A stretch of DNA of 64,000 nucleotides from UBA10646 sp046296295 (GTDB lineage Bacteria > Bacteroidota > Bacteroidia > Chitinophagales > Chitinophagaceae), in contig JBKBLG010000001.1 of assembly GCA_046296295.1 (NCBI GenBank), positions 1 through 64,000 on the forward strand, written 5' to 3'. The notes beneath the pieces were generated by a model. The model ran no database searches and was not told the origin of the DNA. It saw nothing but the letters and a program-made list of their open reading frames with translations. Below, piece by piece: positions 1-8,701 of this stretch. Both the position numbers and the translations under genes were made by a program. How positions within the stretch are numbered: the stretch's first letter is position 1; each line of letters begins with the position of its first letter.

Positions 1-22
1 TTTTGAATACTGCTTTACTCAT
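1..22 (-). CDS. Start of a gene running off the left edge
   Basis: On the minus strand an ATG at 22-20 opens a frame reading MSKAVFK before the window ends. Seven residues are too few to identify a family. Bacteroidota delta-1-pyrroline-5-carboxylate dehydrogenases often begin with a similar MSK peptide, but this is only a guess. The real gene, if any, lies to the left. Confidence 0.3.
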
Positions 23-80
23 ACCCTATAGACTGATTTGAGAGCAATATAGTTCACAGACTTTTCAAACACCCATTAGT

Positions 81-115
81 GAAAAAGAAAAAAGGCTGCC
101 ACTTTTGAGACAGCC
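81..115 (-). terminator. Intrinsic terminator after the NUDIX gene
   Basis: On the minus strand a stem of about 7 bp (GGCTGTC with GGCAGCC, one G-T pair) and an 8-nt loop is followed by TTTTTTCTTTTT. It lies about 45 bases beyond the NUDIX stop codon and ends the exbB-exbD-NUDIX run. A copy of the dispersed 13-mer (140-152) lies between the stop codon and this hairpin. Confidence 0.8.
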
Positions 116-160
116 TCATTTATGGTTACTGCGTTATTCATTTACCGTAAGGTACTTGTG

Positions 161-745
161 TTACAATTTATAATCTAGCTTACCCAAATATCGTAAGGCA
201 TAAAAAATAGTGCTAAGGTGCATGCTTTGTACAATACGTTTCTCTTCGATAAGTTGTATTAGCTCTTCTAAACTAATGAGTAGTACTTCAATTTCTTCAT
301 TCGCATCTAATGCTTGAGCTTGCATAAGTCGTCCGCCTGTGGCAATAAACATGTGCATGAGATTAGCATTGGTGCTGGGGTTCGGACTAATACGCCCTAA
401 GTAATGAACGGTTTCAAAAGCATAACCTGTTTCTTCTAAAAGCTCTCTACGAATAGCTGTTTCTAAATCGGCATCGGTAGCATCTACACAACCGCCGGGT
501 AACTCATAGCCTACTTCGCCTAAAGCATGGCGATATTGAACTGCAAGAATGACTTTATTGTCTTCTGTTAACGCTAATGCTGTTACCCAAGGCGTGTACT
601 CTAGTACATAGTAAGGAGATACGAGTGAACCATCGGGCTTTTGAGCAGTTTCTTTGCGAGCATTAAACCAATTATCTTGATAGATATATGTAGAATCAAC
701 AGTTTTCCATTTCAAATGATCGTACGATTTATTTAAACTGCTCAT
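161..745 (-). CDS. NUDIX hydrolase, ADP-ribose pyrophosphatase-like
   Basis: This 194-aa protein is predicted to hydrolyse a nucleoside diphosphate linked to another group, most likely ADP-ribose, in the cytoplasm. The NUDIX box is visible at about residues 85-107, with GG at 84-85 and the metal-binding REL-LEE-TG core at 100-107. A preceding W-V-T-A-L-A-L strand and a following L-G-R-I-S-P-N-P segment are typical of the ADP-ribose pyrophosphatase branch. It is the last gene of a run with exbD and exbB; the 8-bp gap to exbD suggests co-transcription. The substrate cannot be fixed from sequence. Confidence 0.85.
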   Translation of the reverse strand: MSSLNKSYDHLKWKTVDSTYIYQDNWFNARKETAQKPDGSLVSPYYVLEYTPWVTALALTEDNKVILAVQYRHALGEVGYELPGGCVDATDADLETAIRRELLEETGYAFETVHYLGRISPNPSTNANLMHMFIATGGRLMQAQALDANEEIEVLLISLEELIQLIEEKRIVQSMHLSTIFYALRYLGKLDYKL

Positions 746-753
746 AGTATTTG

Positions 754-1179
754 TTATTTAACGTTGGCTACCACTTTGGCACCTGCTTTTTTTGCACTCT
801 GCATAATGCGAAATACCTCACCATAATGAGCAATAGTATCGGCATTAATTACAACAGAGGGGGTATCCACAAAGGCTTTCACCTTGTCAACTTCCATCTT
901 CAACATGCTATCTAACAAAGTCAAGTCTACCGGGTGTTGACCCAGAAAAATATGTTGCTCTTTATCAATACTTACAACAATCGACTGTTTAACCTTGGTA
1001 TCAGCTTTGCCTCTAGGGTTGTTCACTTTCACCACATTGGGGTTGGCAAGTGTTGATACAATTAAAAAGAACAACAGTAGGATAAAGAGAATGTCGTTCA
1101 ATGCACCATTATGTATTTCAGGATGACTTCTTAGTCGCTTACGAATATTCATGTACAACAGTTTAAAGGCCGAAGCCAT
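754..1179 (-). CDS. ExbD/TolR-type biopolymer transport protein
   Basis: This 141-aa protein has a short cytoplasmic N-terminus, one membrane helix at about 29-45 and a periplasmic domain, the ExbD/TolR layout. The conserved aspartate at the start of the helix (D29 in N-D-I-L-F) is the residue that carries proton flow in this family. With the ExbB partner encoded 6 bp upstream it should form an inner-membrane motor that uses the proton gradient to energise an outer-membrane process, either TonB-dependent uptake or Tol-type envelope maintenance. No tonB or tolB is in view, so the two cannot be separated. Confidence 0.85.
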   Translation of the reverse strand: MASAFKLLYMNIRKRLRSHPEIHNGALNDILFILLLFFLIVSTLANPNVVKVNNPRGKADTKVKQSIVVSIDKEQHIFLGQHPVDLTLLDSMLKMEVDKVKAFVDTPSVVINADTIAHYGEVFRIMQSAKKAGAKVVANVK

Positions 1180-1185
1180 TCATTA

Positions 1186-1902
1186 TTAGCGGGTTGGCTC
1201 TTGCAGCATATCAATAAATTCTGCACTCGATGCTTCCATTTTATTGGCCGTTTTATCTACTTGTGTAGTTAAGAAGTTGTGCATTACATAAGCCATTAAA
1301 CCAATAATTAAACCCGAAGCACTTGTAACCATTTTAACATAAATACCACCTGCAATGGTATTGAGCTCAAAGCCGCTGTTGTTAATGTTGTAGAACAATT
1401 GAATCATCCCAAAAATGGTACCCAGAAAACCAAACATCGGTGCTATACCAGCAATTAAACTAAGTACGCCAAGATTACGTTCCATTTTATACATCTCTAG
1501 TTTCCCTACATTCTCCATGCTTTTTTCAATGGCATCAATAGGCTTACCAATGCGCTGAATACCTTTTTCTATCATACGAGCTACTGCGTTATCGCTGTTT
1601 TTCGCAAGGGTACGAGCTGCTGTTACATTACCGGTAATAATATTGTCTCTAATTAAATTCATAAAGTTAGGCTCTACCTTACCTGCTTTACGAATAGCGA
1701 TGAGTCGTTCAAAAAAAACAAAAATGCACACTACAAACAATAAATACAACGGATACATGAGTAATCCGCCTTTATTCAATAGATCGAACAAGCTAATTTT
1801 TTCAGCAGTTTCGGCAACGGCTACCGTTGCATTGTTCACGGCCTGAAGCAGTATTCCCATATCTGGCATATTTAATGGTAGCAAAATAACCCCTTGCTGC
1901 AT
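1186..1902 (-). CDS. ExbB/TolQ/MotA-family proton channel
   Basis: This 238-aa protein belongs to the MotA/TolQ/ExbB proton-channel family. It has an N-terminal region with a first membrane helix near 49-68, a cytoplasmic segment with R-I-G-K-P, and two further helices near 145-170 and 185-210. The segment with G-I-A-P-M-F-G-F-L-G-T-I-F-G-M is the family signature. It is the first gene of the run with exbD and the NUDIX gene. The ATG at 1902 is used; in-frame ATGs at residues 12 and 15 are alternatives. Confidence 0.88.
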   Translation of the reverse strand: MQQGVILLPLNMPDMGILLQAVNNATVAVAETAEKISLFDLLNKGGLLMYPLYLLFVVCIFVFFERLIAIRKAGKVEPNFMNLIRDNIITGNVTAARTLAKNSDNAVARMIEKGIQRIGKPIDAIEKSMENVGKLEMYKMERNLGVLSLIAGIAPMFGFLGTIFGMIQLFYNINNSGFELNTIAGGIYVKMVTSASGLIIGLMAYVMHNFLTTQVDKTANKMEASSAEFIDMLQEPTR

Positions 1903-2156
1903 GTAACGTACAGTAAGTGGATAAATTGCTTGTTAATGTTTTCTTATACAATTTAGAGATACACTTGCGTAAATGATCGGCCAAATATGGTATATTAACC
2001 AAGCCACACGATCACTTAAATGCTGACAAATTGCCCGATACATGACTGCAATATCAGATGGCATTGAAATTGACAAATATCACATCCCCCAAATTATTTG
2101 GAATAGCGACAATGGGGCTGACAATTTGACTATTCGAAAAGATTAATTTGAATACC

Positions 2157-4556
2157 ATGACTTGGAACAATATAGCTTTGAAGGCAGAAGACGATGCAGA
2201 ATTTTTACCCATTATCCCGCTCAATGAACACGATGCCGATGATGCAGCACTAGTTGTGCAAGATACCTTACCCTTATTACCACTGAGAAACACAGTATTG
2301 TTTCCTGGTGTTGTAATACCTATAACCGTAGGCCGCGATAAAAGCATTAAAGCTGTGAACGAAGCCTACAAAGCCGATAAATTAGTAGGGGTGCTTGCGC
2401 AAAAAGATGTAAATATTGAAGATCCTCAACCAACTGATTTATGTAATATTGGCACTGTTGCTAAAATCATCAAACTTATTAAAATGCCCGATGGCGGTAC
2501 TACCGTTATCATTCAAGGCAAAAAGAAATTTTCGGTACAAGCAATTGTAGCAACCGAACCCTACTTTACCGCAAGGGTAACCTTACACACAGAAGACATT
2601 GTAAAAGACGATAGTGAGTTTGATGCACAGGTAAGCAGTATTAAAGATTTGGCAACACAAATCATACAGCTATCGCCCAACATGCCTACAGAAGCGGCTA
2701 TTATTCTAAAAAATATAGAAAGCCCTTCTTTCTTAATCAACTTTGTAAGTAGCAACCTTAATTCCGATGTGCAAGCCAAGCAGCAATTACTTGAAATGCA
2801 GCACATTCGTGAACGTGCAGTGAAGTTGATTGAATTATTACAAACTGAATTACAATTTGTAGAACTTAAAAATAAGGTTACCACTAAAACTAAAACTGAA
2901 CTAGATAAGCAGCAGCGTGAATACTTTTTGCAGCAACAACTAAAAAGTATTAAAGAGGAGTTAGGAGGCGATAGCAACGAACGTGAAGTGGCAGAAATGA
3001 AGAAAAAAGCTGAAACCAAAAAATGGACTGAAGCTGCCAAAACTATGTTCGAAAGTGGTATTGCTAAGCTAGAACGTATGCACCCAAGTACACCCGACTA
3101 CTCAGTGGTGTACAATCACCTCGATTTGATGCTTAGCCTGCCCTGGGGCGAATTCACAGAAGATAATTACGATTTAGTAAAAGCACAAGAAGTGCTTGAT
3201 GCCGACCATTACGGAATGCACAAAATAAAGGAACGTATCCTCGAATACTTGGCAGTATTGAAGCTTAAAGGCGATATGAAAAGCCCGATCCTTTGTTTTG
3301 TAGGCCCTCCGGGTATTGGTAAAACAAGTTTGGGCCGCAGCATTGCACATGCTATTGGTCGCAAATACGTTCGTGTTAGCCTTGGCGGCCTCCATGATGA
3401 GAGTGAAATTAGAGGGCATCGCAAAACTTACATTGGTGCTATGCCCGGTCGCATACTGCAAAACATCCGCAAGGTACAGAGCAGTAATCCGGTTATGATT
3501 TTAGATGAAATCGATAAAATTGGGGCCGACCATCGTGGCGACCCAAGCAGTGCCATGCTAGAAGTGTTAGACCCTGAACAAAACAACACTTTTTACGATA
3601 ATTATCTAGAGTTAGAATACGATTTGAGTAAGGTGCTATTTATAGCAACTGCTAACAATATTGCAAATATTCAGCCAGCACTTCGCGACCGTCTCGAAAT
3701 CATTGATTTAAGCGGATACGCCATTGAAGAAAAAATTGAAATTGCGAAACGGCACCTGCTACCTAAACAACGTGAAGCACACGGTTTAGAAAAGGTAAAA
3801 GTGAATATTTCCGATAAAGTGCTTGAAAAAATCATCGAAAGTTATACCCGCGAAAGTGGCGTTCGTGAACTAGATAGGCAACTCGCAAGCATTATGCGTA
3901 ATCAGGCGAAAGCATTTGCCTTGCACGGCAAAGTAAAACCCACGGTTACTGCCGACGATGTTGAACGCATACTTGGTATCCCTCGTTATAGTAACGATAT
4001 GTATAAAACTGCCAACATGCCTGGTGTAGCGGTTGGCTTGGCTTGGACTTACGTTGGTGGCGACATTCTGTTTATAGAATCACTGTTAAGCGAGGGTAAA
4101 GGAGAACTCAAACTTACCGGCAACCTGGGTAATGTAATGAAAGAAAGTGCCACTACTGCTTTGAGTTACCTACAAGCCAATGCTAAAAAAATAGGCATTG
4201 ATGCAACAGATTTTGGAAAATATAACATCCATATTCACGTTCCAGAAGGTGCAACCCCCAAAGATGGCCCCAGTGCAGGTGTTACCATGCTTACCGCCTT
4301 GGCCAGTGCATTTACCGCAAGGAAAGTAAAACCATACCTTGCTATGACCGGTGAAATAACACTACGCGGACAAGTATTGCCCGTTGGCGGTATCAAAGAA
4401 AAAGTGTTGGCCGCAAAGCGTGCTGGTTTAAAAGAAATCATTCTTTGCTGGCAAAATGAGAAAGATGTGAACGAAATTGATAGCAACTTCATTAAAGGAT
4501 TACAATTTCATTATGTAAAAACCATGCAACAAGTTCTTGATTTAGCTTTAGTGTAA
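2157..4556 (+). CDS. lon: ATP-dependent Lon protease
   Basis: This Lon protease (799 aa from the ATG at 2157; the same frame also opens with a TTG at 2148) degrades misfolded and regulatory proteins in the cytoplasm. It has the N-terminal substrate-binding domain, a coiled region near 240-290, and an AAA+ domain with Walker A G-P-P-G-I-G-K-T (Lys about 389) and Walker B L-D-E (about 449-451). The C-terminal peptidase has the catalytic Ser in D-G-P-S-A-G (about 706) and Lys in G-G-I-K-E-K (about 749). Length is normal. I prefer the ATG because TTG is rarer and the three extra residues look unimportant. Two near-copies of the dispersed 13-mer lie inside the gene (2575 and 4310). Confidence 0.95.
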   Translation: MTWNNIALKAEDDAEFLPIIPLNEHDADDAALVVQDTLPLLPLRNTVLFPGVVIPITVGRDKSIKAVNEAYKADKLVGVLAQKDVNIEDPQPTDLCNIGTVAKIIKLIKMPDGGTTVIIQGKKKFSVQAIVATEPYFTARVTLHTEDIVKDDSEFDAQVSSIKDLATQIIQLSPNMPTEAAIILKNIESPSFLINFVSSNLNSDVQAKQQLLEMQHIRERAVKLIELLQTELQFVELKNKVTTKTKTELDKQQREYFLQQQLKSIKEELGGDSNEREVAEMKKKAETKKWTEAAKTMFESGIAKLERMHPSTPDYSVVYNHLDLMLSLPWGEFTEDNYDLVKAQEVLDADHYGMHKIKERILEYLAVLKLKGDMKSPILCFVGPPGIGKTSLGRSIAHAIGRKYVRVSLGGLHDESEIRGHRKTYIGAMPGRILQNIRKVQSSNPVMILDEIDKIGADHRGDPSSAMLEVLDPEQNNTFYDNYLELEYDLSKVLFIATANNIANIQPALRDRLEIIDLSGYAIEEKIEIAKRHLLPKQREAHGLEKVKVNISDKVLEKIIESYTRESGVRELDRQLASIMRNQAKAFALHGKVKPTVTADDVERILGIPRYSNDMYKTANMPGVAVGLAWTYVGGDILFIESLLSEGKGELKLTGNLGNVMKESATTALSYLQANAKKIGIDATDFGKYNIHIHVPEGATPKDGPSAGVTMLTALASAFTARKVKPYLAMTGEITLRGQVLPVGGIKEKVLAAKRAGLKEIILCWQNEKDVNEIDSNFIKGLQFHYVKTMQQVLDLALV

Positions 4557-4656
4557 TTTTTTTTGTTTTCTTTCACAAAAGCACTCAACAAAACAGAAGA
4601 ACTGGTGTTAGTATGATTTTGAATTTTTTTCATGTTGGTTGTTTTAAGGGTTAAAT

Positions 4657-4688
4657 AATCCCCCATATCTATGGGGGATTTTCTTTTT
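4657..4688 (+). terminator. Intrinsic terminator after lon
   Basis: A perfect 10-bp stem (4657-4666 with 4671-4680, arm ending CCCCCAT) with loop ATCT is followed by TTCTTTTT. It lies 100 bases after the lon stop. An exact copy of the dispersed 13-mer (4698-4710, reverse orientation) begins 10 bases beyond it. Confidence 0.85.
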
Positions 4689-4751
4689 ACCGGTTTTCCT
4701 TACGGTAAATGGCTTTCGCTTATTTTGCACTCCACCAATTATATAAGCCAC

Positions 4752-6371
4752 ATGAAACTGCTGCTCCGTAACGAATACACCATCGCACTGCTTGCGGCAT
4801 TGCTCTTCATTCCGTTTCTTGGCAATGTTCATTTGTTTGATTGGGATGAAATCAACTTTGCAGAAAGTGCCCGCGAAATGCTGGTTACCGGCGATTATTT
4901 TTCTGTTCAAATCAACTATACCAAGTTCACTGAAAAGCCTCCCTTGTTCTTTTGGCTTCAAGTACTTGCCATGAAAGTGTTTGGTATCAACGAGTTTGCA
5001 GCCCGTTTTCCCAATGCTGTTTGTGGTATTGTTACTTTGGTGCTACTCTTCAGAATCGGAAAAAAATTGTTTAACGAACAGCTAGGCCGTATTTGGGTGA
5101 TGATTTATTTAGGCACCCTGCTAACCTTTTTATACTTCAAAAGTGGCATTATTGATCCGTGGTTTAATCTCTTCATTTTTCTGGGTATTTATCAGTTCCA
5201 TTACCTTACGGTAAATGATACTAAAAACCGTATCTGGCGTGCTGTTTGGGCGGGCACTTTTCTTGGCCTTGCGGTACTTACAAAAGGGCCTGTAGCCATT
5301 TTAGTATCGCTATTAGCGTTTATTACATATGTAGTAACGCATAAATTTCATTTATTCATACGCTGGAAAGAATTATTACTCTTAATAGGTAGTGCCTTTG
5401 TGGTGTGTTTTGCATGGTTTGGTGTAGACTTACTGCAGAACGGCCCTAAATTTTTAATAGAATTTACCGAAAGGCAAATAGCCATTTTCAGTACCAGCGA
5501 TGCAGGCCATGGTCAACCGTTCTTTTATCATTGGGTGGTATTACTTATTGGCTGTTTTCCGGCGAGTATCTTCTTCATTAAAGGTATGTGGGTACCTACC
5601 GAAACCAATAAGGAGCAAGCCTTCAAACAGTGGATGGTAATATTATTTTGGGTGCATTTGTTGTTATTCTCTATCGTTAAAACCAAAATAGTGCATTACT
5701 CAAGCCTTTGTTGGTTTCCACTAACCTTTTTAGCTGCGCTTGCTGTACAAAGCTATTGGCAAAAAGGAAATAAGTTTTTTACAAAAGGCTACCGTATTGC
5801 TATTGGAGTATTGGGCTTGTTACTTGGCATCATATTCACTGCACTACCGTTTATTATGATGCAAAAAGATGCCTGGATACATTTGGTAGACGATGTGTTT
5901 GCTCGTGGTAATCTGGCTGCCCAAGTTAGCTTTTCATGGGTCGATGGTATTGGTGGCTATGCTATTTTAGGTGCAACGCTCTACTTTTTTGTAGCTCGCA
6001 ATAAACAACTTGCAACACAACTACTATTTATTGCTATGGGATTGTGCTGCTTTATAACATCGGCCATGCTAGCACCAAAGGTTGAGGCTATTAGTCAGCG
6101 TGCCAATATTGAGTTTTTTGAAGCCCGTCAGAAAGAAGATTGTTATGTTGAAACATGGGGTTATAAAAGCTATGCTCATTACTTCTATACCATGAAAAAG
6201 CCTTTTAGCAACGATAGTGCTCGCAATGTAGATTGGCTAATTAATAGTAAAAATGTTGATAAGCCTACATATATATCCATCAAAATTCAAGATGCGCCGC
6301 ATTTTGATACCTTACCCACTTTGCAAAAGTTGTATGCTAAAAATGGCTTCGTTTTCTACAAACGCAGATAA
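4752..6371 (+). CDS. Membrane glycosyltransferase, ArnT/GT39-like
   Basis: This 539-aa protein is a polytopic inner-membrane glycosyltransferase of the ArnT/PMT (GT39/GT83) superfamily. These enzymes move a sugar from a polyprenyl-phosphate donor to a lipid or protein outside the membrane. The N-terminal helix is followed by D-W-D-E-I-N-F-A-E-S-A-R-E-M, with the acidic pair expected in the first periplasmic loop. F-T-E-K-P-P-L-F-F-W follows, a segment typical of the family, and then about ten hydrophobic helices. The ATG at 4752 is chosen because the 27 extra upstream codons overlap the dispersed repeat and terminator. A repeat copy at 5204-5216 encodes L-T-V-N inside the gene. The acceptor is unknown. 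Confidence 0.85.
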   Translation: MKLLLRNEYTIALLAALLFIPFLGNVHLFDWDEINFAESAREMLVTGDYFSVQINYTKFTEKPPLFFWLQVLAMKVFGINEFAARFPNAVCGIVTLVLLFRIGKKLFNEQLGRIWVMIYLGTLLTFLYFKSGIIDPWFNLFIFLGIYQFHYLTVNDTKNRIWRAVWAGTFLGLAVLTKGPVAILVSLLAFITYVVTHKFHLFIRWKELLLLIGSAFVVCFAWFGVDLLQNGPKFLIEFTERQIAIFSTSDAGHGQPFFYHWVVLLIGCFPASIFFIKGMWVPTETNKEQAFKQWMVILFWVHLLLFSIVKTKIVHYSSLCWFPLTFLAALAVQSYWQKGNKFFTKGYRIAIGVLGLLLGIIFTALPFIMMQKDAWIHLVDDVFARGNLAAQVSFSWVDGIGGYAILGATLYFFVARNKQLATQLLFIAMGLCCFITSAMLAPKVEAISQRANIEFFEARQKEDCYVETWGYKSYAHYFYTMKKPFSNDSARNVDWLINSKNVDKPTYISIKIQDAPHFDTLPTLQKLYAKNGFVFYKRR

Positions 6372-6377
6372 ATTCAA

Positions 6378-7139
6378 TTACCAAGGTAAAGGTGGCATAC
6401 TTTGCAGCAGTTCTAAATAACGATTGAGGCCTTGCAGTTTTGCAGCATCTAACCGATAGCTAATGTTTTTTGTGTAATAACGGTACAAATCGTAATCGGA
6501 GAAATTGTTTTCGGCAATTACCTTGGAGAGATCCTCAAAGCCAACTGCATTGGCCGCATTAAAAGTAGCTTCCCAACCTTGCGGTAAATCTGTGGCTGTA
6601 CATACCCAGGCTGCAAAAACAAATGGCAATCCTGAATAGGCAATCCAATGCTCGGCCAAATCGTACACATAAGGGTAGTGTTGTAAGGCGGTTAAAGCTC
6701 TATCGCCAATAATAACCCCTGCGGTAGTACCATCTATAGCTTCAATAAAATGTTCATTGGCAGCAACGAGTTGAACATCTTTTTGCCAGTAGTAGTGTAA
6801 TAATACCCTGCATAAATTAATGCTGCTGCGGCTTTGATAATCGAGTAGGATAGTGGTTACCTGCCCAAGCGGTACCTTGCTAAATAAACATACACTAGCT
6901 ACTGCTTGTGTTGCACCAATACAGAAATCGGTGATCAATTTATAGTTGTTTAACTGTGGCAAAATAGCCACCGGTACTAAACCAACATGTACTTGACCGC
7001 TCAGTAAATCTTGGGCAATTTTCGAGGGATAGCCTTCATGAATTACGGTATTAGCTAGTAATGCTTCGCTACGTTTAACTCCGTAGAGTAAAGGTTTGGT
7101 ATTAAGATAACTTACTGCTGCTACTTGTACTTGCTTCAA
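6378..7139 (-). CDS. mqnA: Chorismate dehydratase, menaquinone (futalosine) pathway
   Basis: This 253-aa protein resembles MqnA, which dehydrates chorismate to 3-enolpyruvylbenzoate in the first step of the futalosine route to menaquinone. The N-terminal segment V-S-Y-L-N-T-K-P-L-L-Y-G is the MqnA hallmark, and the fold is that of a periplasmic-type binding protein adapted as an enzyme. Other visible features are V-G-L-V-P-V-A and D-Y-Q-S-R-S-S. The gene converges with the glycosyltransferase, with only 6 bp between stop codons and no terminator between them. A variant of the dispersed repeat lies inside at 6577-6589. Confidence 0.88.
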   Translation of the reverse strand: MKQVQVAAVSYLNTKPLLYGVKRSEALLANTVIHEGYPSKIAQDLLSGQVHVGLVPVAILPQLNNYKLITDFCIGATQAVASVCLFSKVPLGQVTTILLDYQSRSSINLCRVLLHYYWQKDVQLVAANEHFIEAIDGTTAGVIIGDRALTALQHYPYVYDLAEHWIAYSGLPFVFAAWVCTATDLPQGWEATFNAANAVGFEDLSKVIAENNFSDYDLYRYYTKNISYRLDAAKLQGLNRYLELLQSMPPLPW

Positions 7140-7262
7140 TTGATGTTATTTTGCACCTGCAAAGGAAAGCAATTTCAATAGTCAAATATTTACCGTAAGG
7201 TACGAACTATTGTTTTGATTGTTTTTAAAGAGCACATTTTCGCATTTCAAAATCAAAAGCAA

Positions 7263-8615
7263 GTGTCGTTAACTTCTTTAGCTGCAATTTCTCCAATCGA
7301 TGGTCGTTACAGACAACAAGTAAGTATGTTAGAGGCTTATTTTTCTGAACAAGCTCTAATGCATTATCGGGTTCGGGTAGAAGTAGAATATTTGATTTTT
7401 CTATCTGACAAAAAGTTCTGCACGCTCAGTACTAGTGCTAAAAAGGCCTTACGGCAAATGGTACAGCATTTCAGTACCGATGATGCTGCTGCTATTAAAG
7501 CTATTGAAGCAACGACCAACCACGATGTAAAAGCTGTTGAATATTTTATCAAGCAAAAAATTGAGCAGACCGATAGTGCCGATGCAAAAGAATTTATACA
7601 CTTTGGTTTAACCAGTCAAGATGTGAATAATACTGCTATTCCGATGGCTTGGCGTGATGCCATAGCACAAGTATACATGCCAATACTTACAGAAATAGTT
7701 ACGCATATTTGGCAACTTGGCGAAACATGGTTAGAAGTGCCAATGCTGAGTCGTACACACGGGCAGCCAGCAAGTCCAACGCGGCTTGGCAAAGAGCTTT
7801 TGGTATTTGTTGAACGCTTACGCGGACAGATTCATTTGCTACAACTTGTGCCACATGCGGCTAAGTTTGGTGGCGCTACGGGTAACTTTAATGCACATGC
7901 AGTGGCTTACCCGAACCATAATTGGATAAAACTTGGCAATGAGTTTGTTGAAAAACGTTTAGGCTTACAACGCATGCAATTCACTACGCAAATTGAGCAC
8001 TACGATAATCTTGCTGCACAACTAGATGCTATGAAGCGTATTAATAATATTTTGATAGACTTTGCCAGAGATATTTGGACGTACATTAGCTTAGATTATT
8101 TCAAACAAAAAACAAAAGCAGGTGAGGTTGGTAGCAGCGCAATGCCGCATAAAGTGAACCCAATTGATTTTGAAAATGCCGAAGGTAACTTGGGCGTTGC
8201 AAATGCCTTGTTAGAACACTTAAGTAGCAAACTACCCGTTAGCCGCTTACAACGCGATTTAACAGATAGTACTGTATTACGTAATCTGGGTGTGCCTATG
8301 GCTCATACAGTTTTAGCACTTAAAAGCATACAAAAAGGCTTGGGTAAGTTGGTACTAAATAATAACAAACTACACGACGATTTAGAAGCTAATTGGGCTG
8401 TAGTTGCTGAAGCAATACAAACCATATTACGCCGCGAACATTATCCTAACCCTTACGAAGCGTTGAAAGATTTAACAAGAGGTAAGGCACAAATTAACAA
8501 GGCTACTATTCATAGTTTTATAGATAACCTTGCGGTAAAAGCTACACTGAAAAAAGAACTAAAACGTATTACTCCACACAATTACGTGGGTGTGCTAGCA
8601 ACGATGCCTGCATAA
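7263..8615 (+). CDS. purB: Adenylosuccinate lyase
   Basis: This is PurB, about 450 aa, which acts twice in purine synthesis: it releases fumarate from SAICAR and from adenylosuccinate. The fumarase/aspartase superfamily signature S-S-A-M-P-H-K-V-N-P is present, with T-S-Q-D-V-N and R-T-H-G-Q-P-A-S-P-T earlier. The frame opens at a TTG (7215), but the GTG at 7263 gives the usual N-terminus (S-L-T-S-L-A-A-I-S-P-I-D-G-R-Y), so I use it. An exact dispersed repeat (7188-7200) lies just upstream and two variants lie inside (7447, 8528). Confidence 0.92.
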   Translation: MSLTSLAAISPIDGRYRQQVSMLEAYFSEQALMHYRVRVEVEYLIFLSDKKFCTLSTSAKKALRQMVQHFSTDDAAAIKAIEATTNHDVKAVEYFIKQKIEQTDSADAKEFIHFGLTSQDVNNTAIPMAWRDAIAQVYMPILTEIVTHIWQLGETWLEVPMLSRTHGQPASPTRLGKELLVFVERLRGQIHLLQLVPHAAKFGGATGNFNAHAVAYPNHNWIKLGNEFVEKRLGLQRMQFTTQIEHYDNLAAQLDAMKRINNILIDFARDIWTYISLDYFKQKTKAGEVGSSAMPHKVNPIDFENAEGNLGVANALLEHLSSKLPVSRLQRDLTDSTVLRNLGVPMAHTVLALKSIQKGLGKLVLNNNKLHDDLEANWAVVAEAIQTILRREHYPNPYEALKDLTRGKAQINKATIHSFIDNLAVKATLKKELKRITPHNYVGVLATMPA

Positions 8616-8634
8616 AGTAGTACCTTACTTTGCA

Positions 8635-8677
8635 TAAAAAGCAGTGCCATCATAGATAATTGTGGCACTGCTTTTTT
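8635..8677. terminator. Bidirectional terminator between purB and the PAS gene
   Basis: Arms GCAGTGCCA (8641-8649) and TGGCACTGC (8663-8671) pair perfectly around a 13-nt loop. They are flanked by AAAAA on the left and TTTTTT on the right, so the element can end both purB (+) and the convergent PAS gene (-). Confidence 0.85.
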
Positions 8678-8701
8678 CATGTATTCTGTGCAATAGATAG
8701 C

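Noticed and set aside
1903..2147. A gene or RNA between exbB and lon
   Set aside because: The frames here are short shadows; only a divergent spacer is supported.
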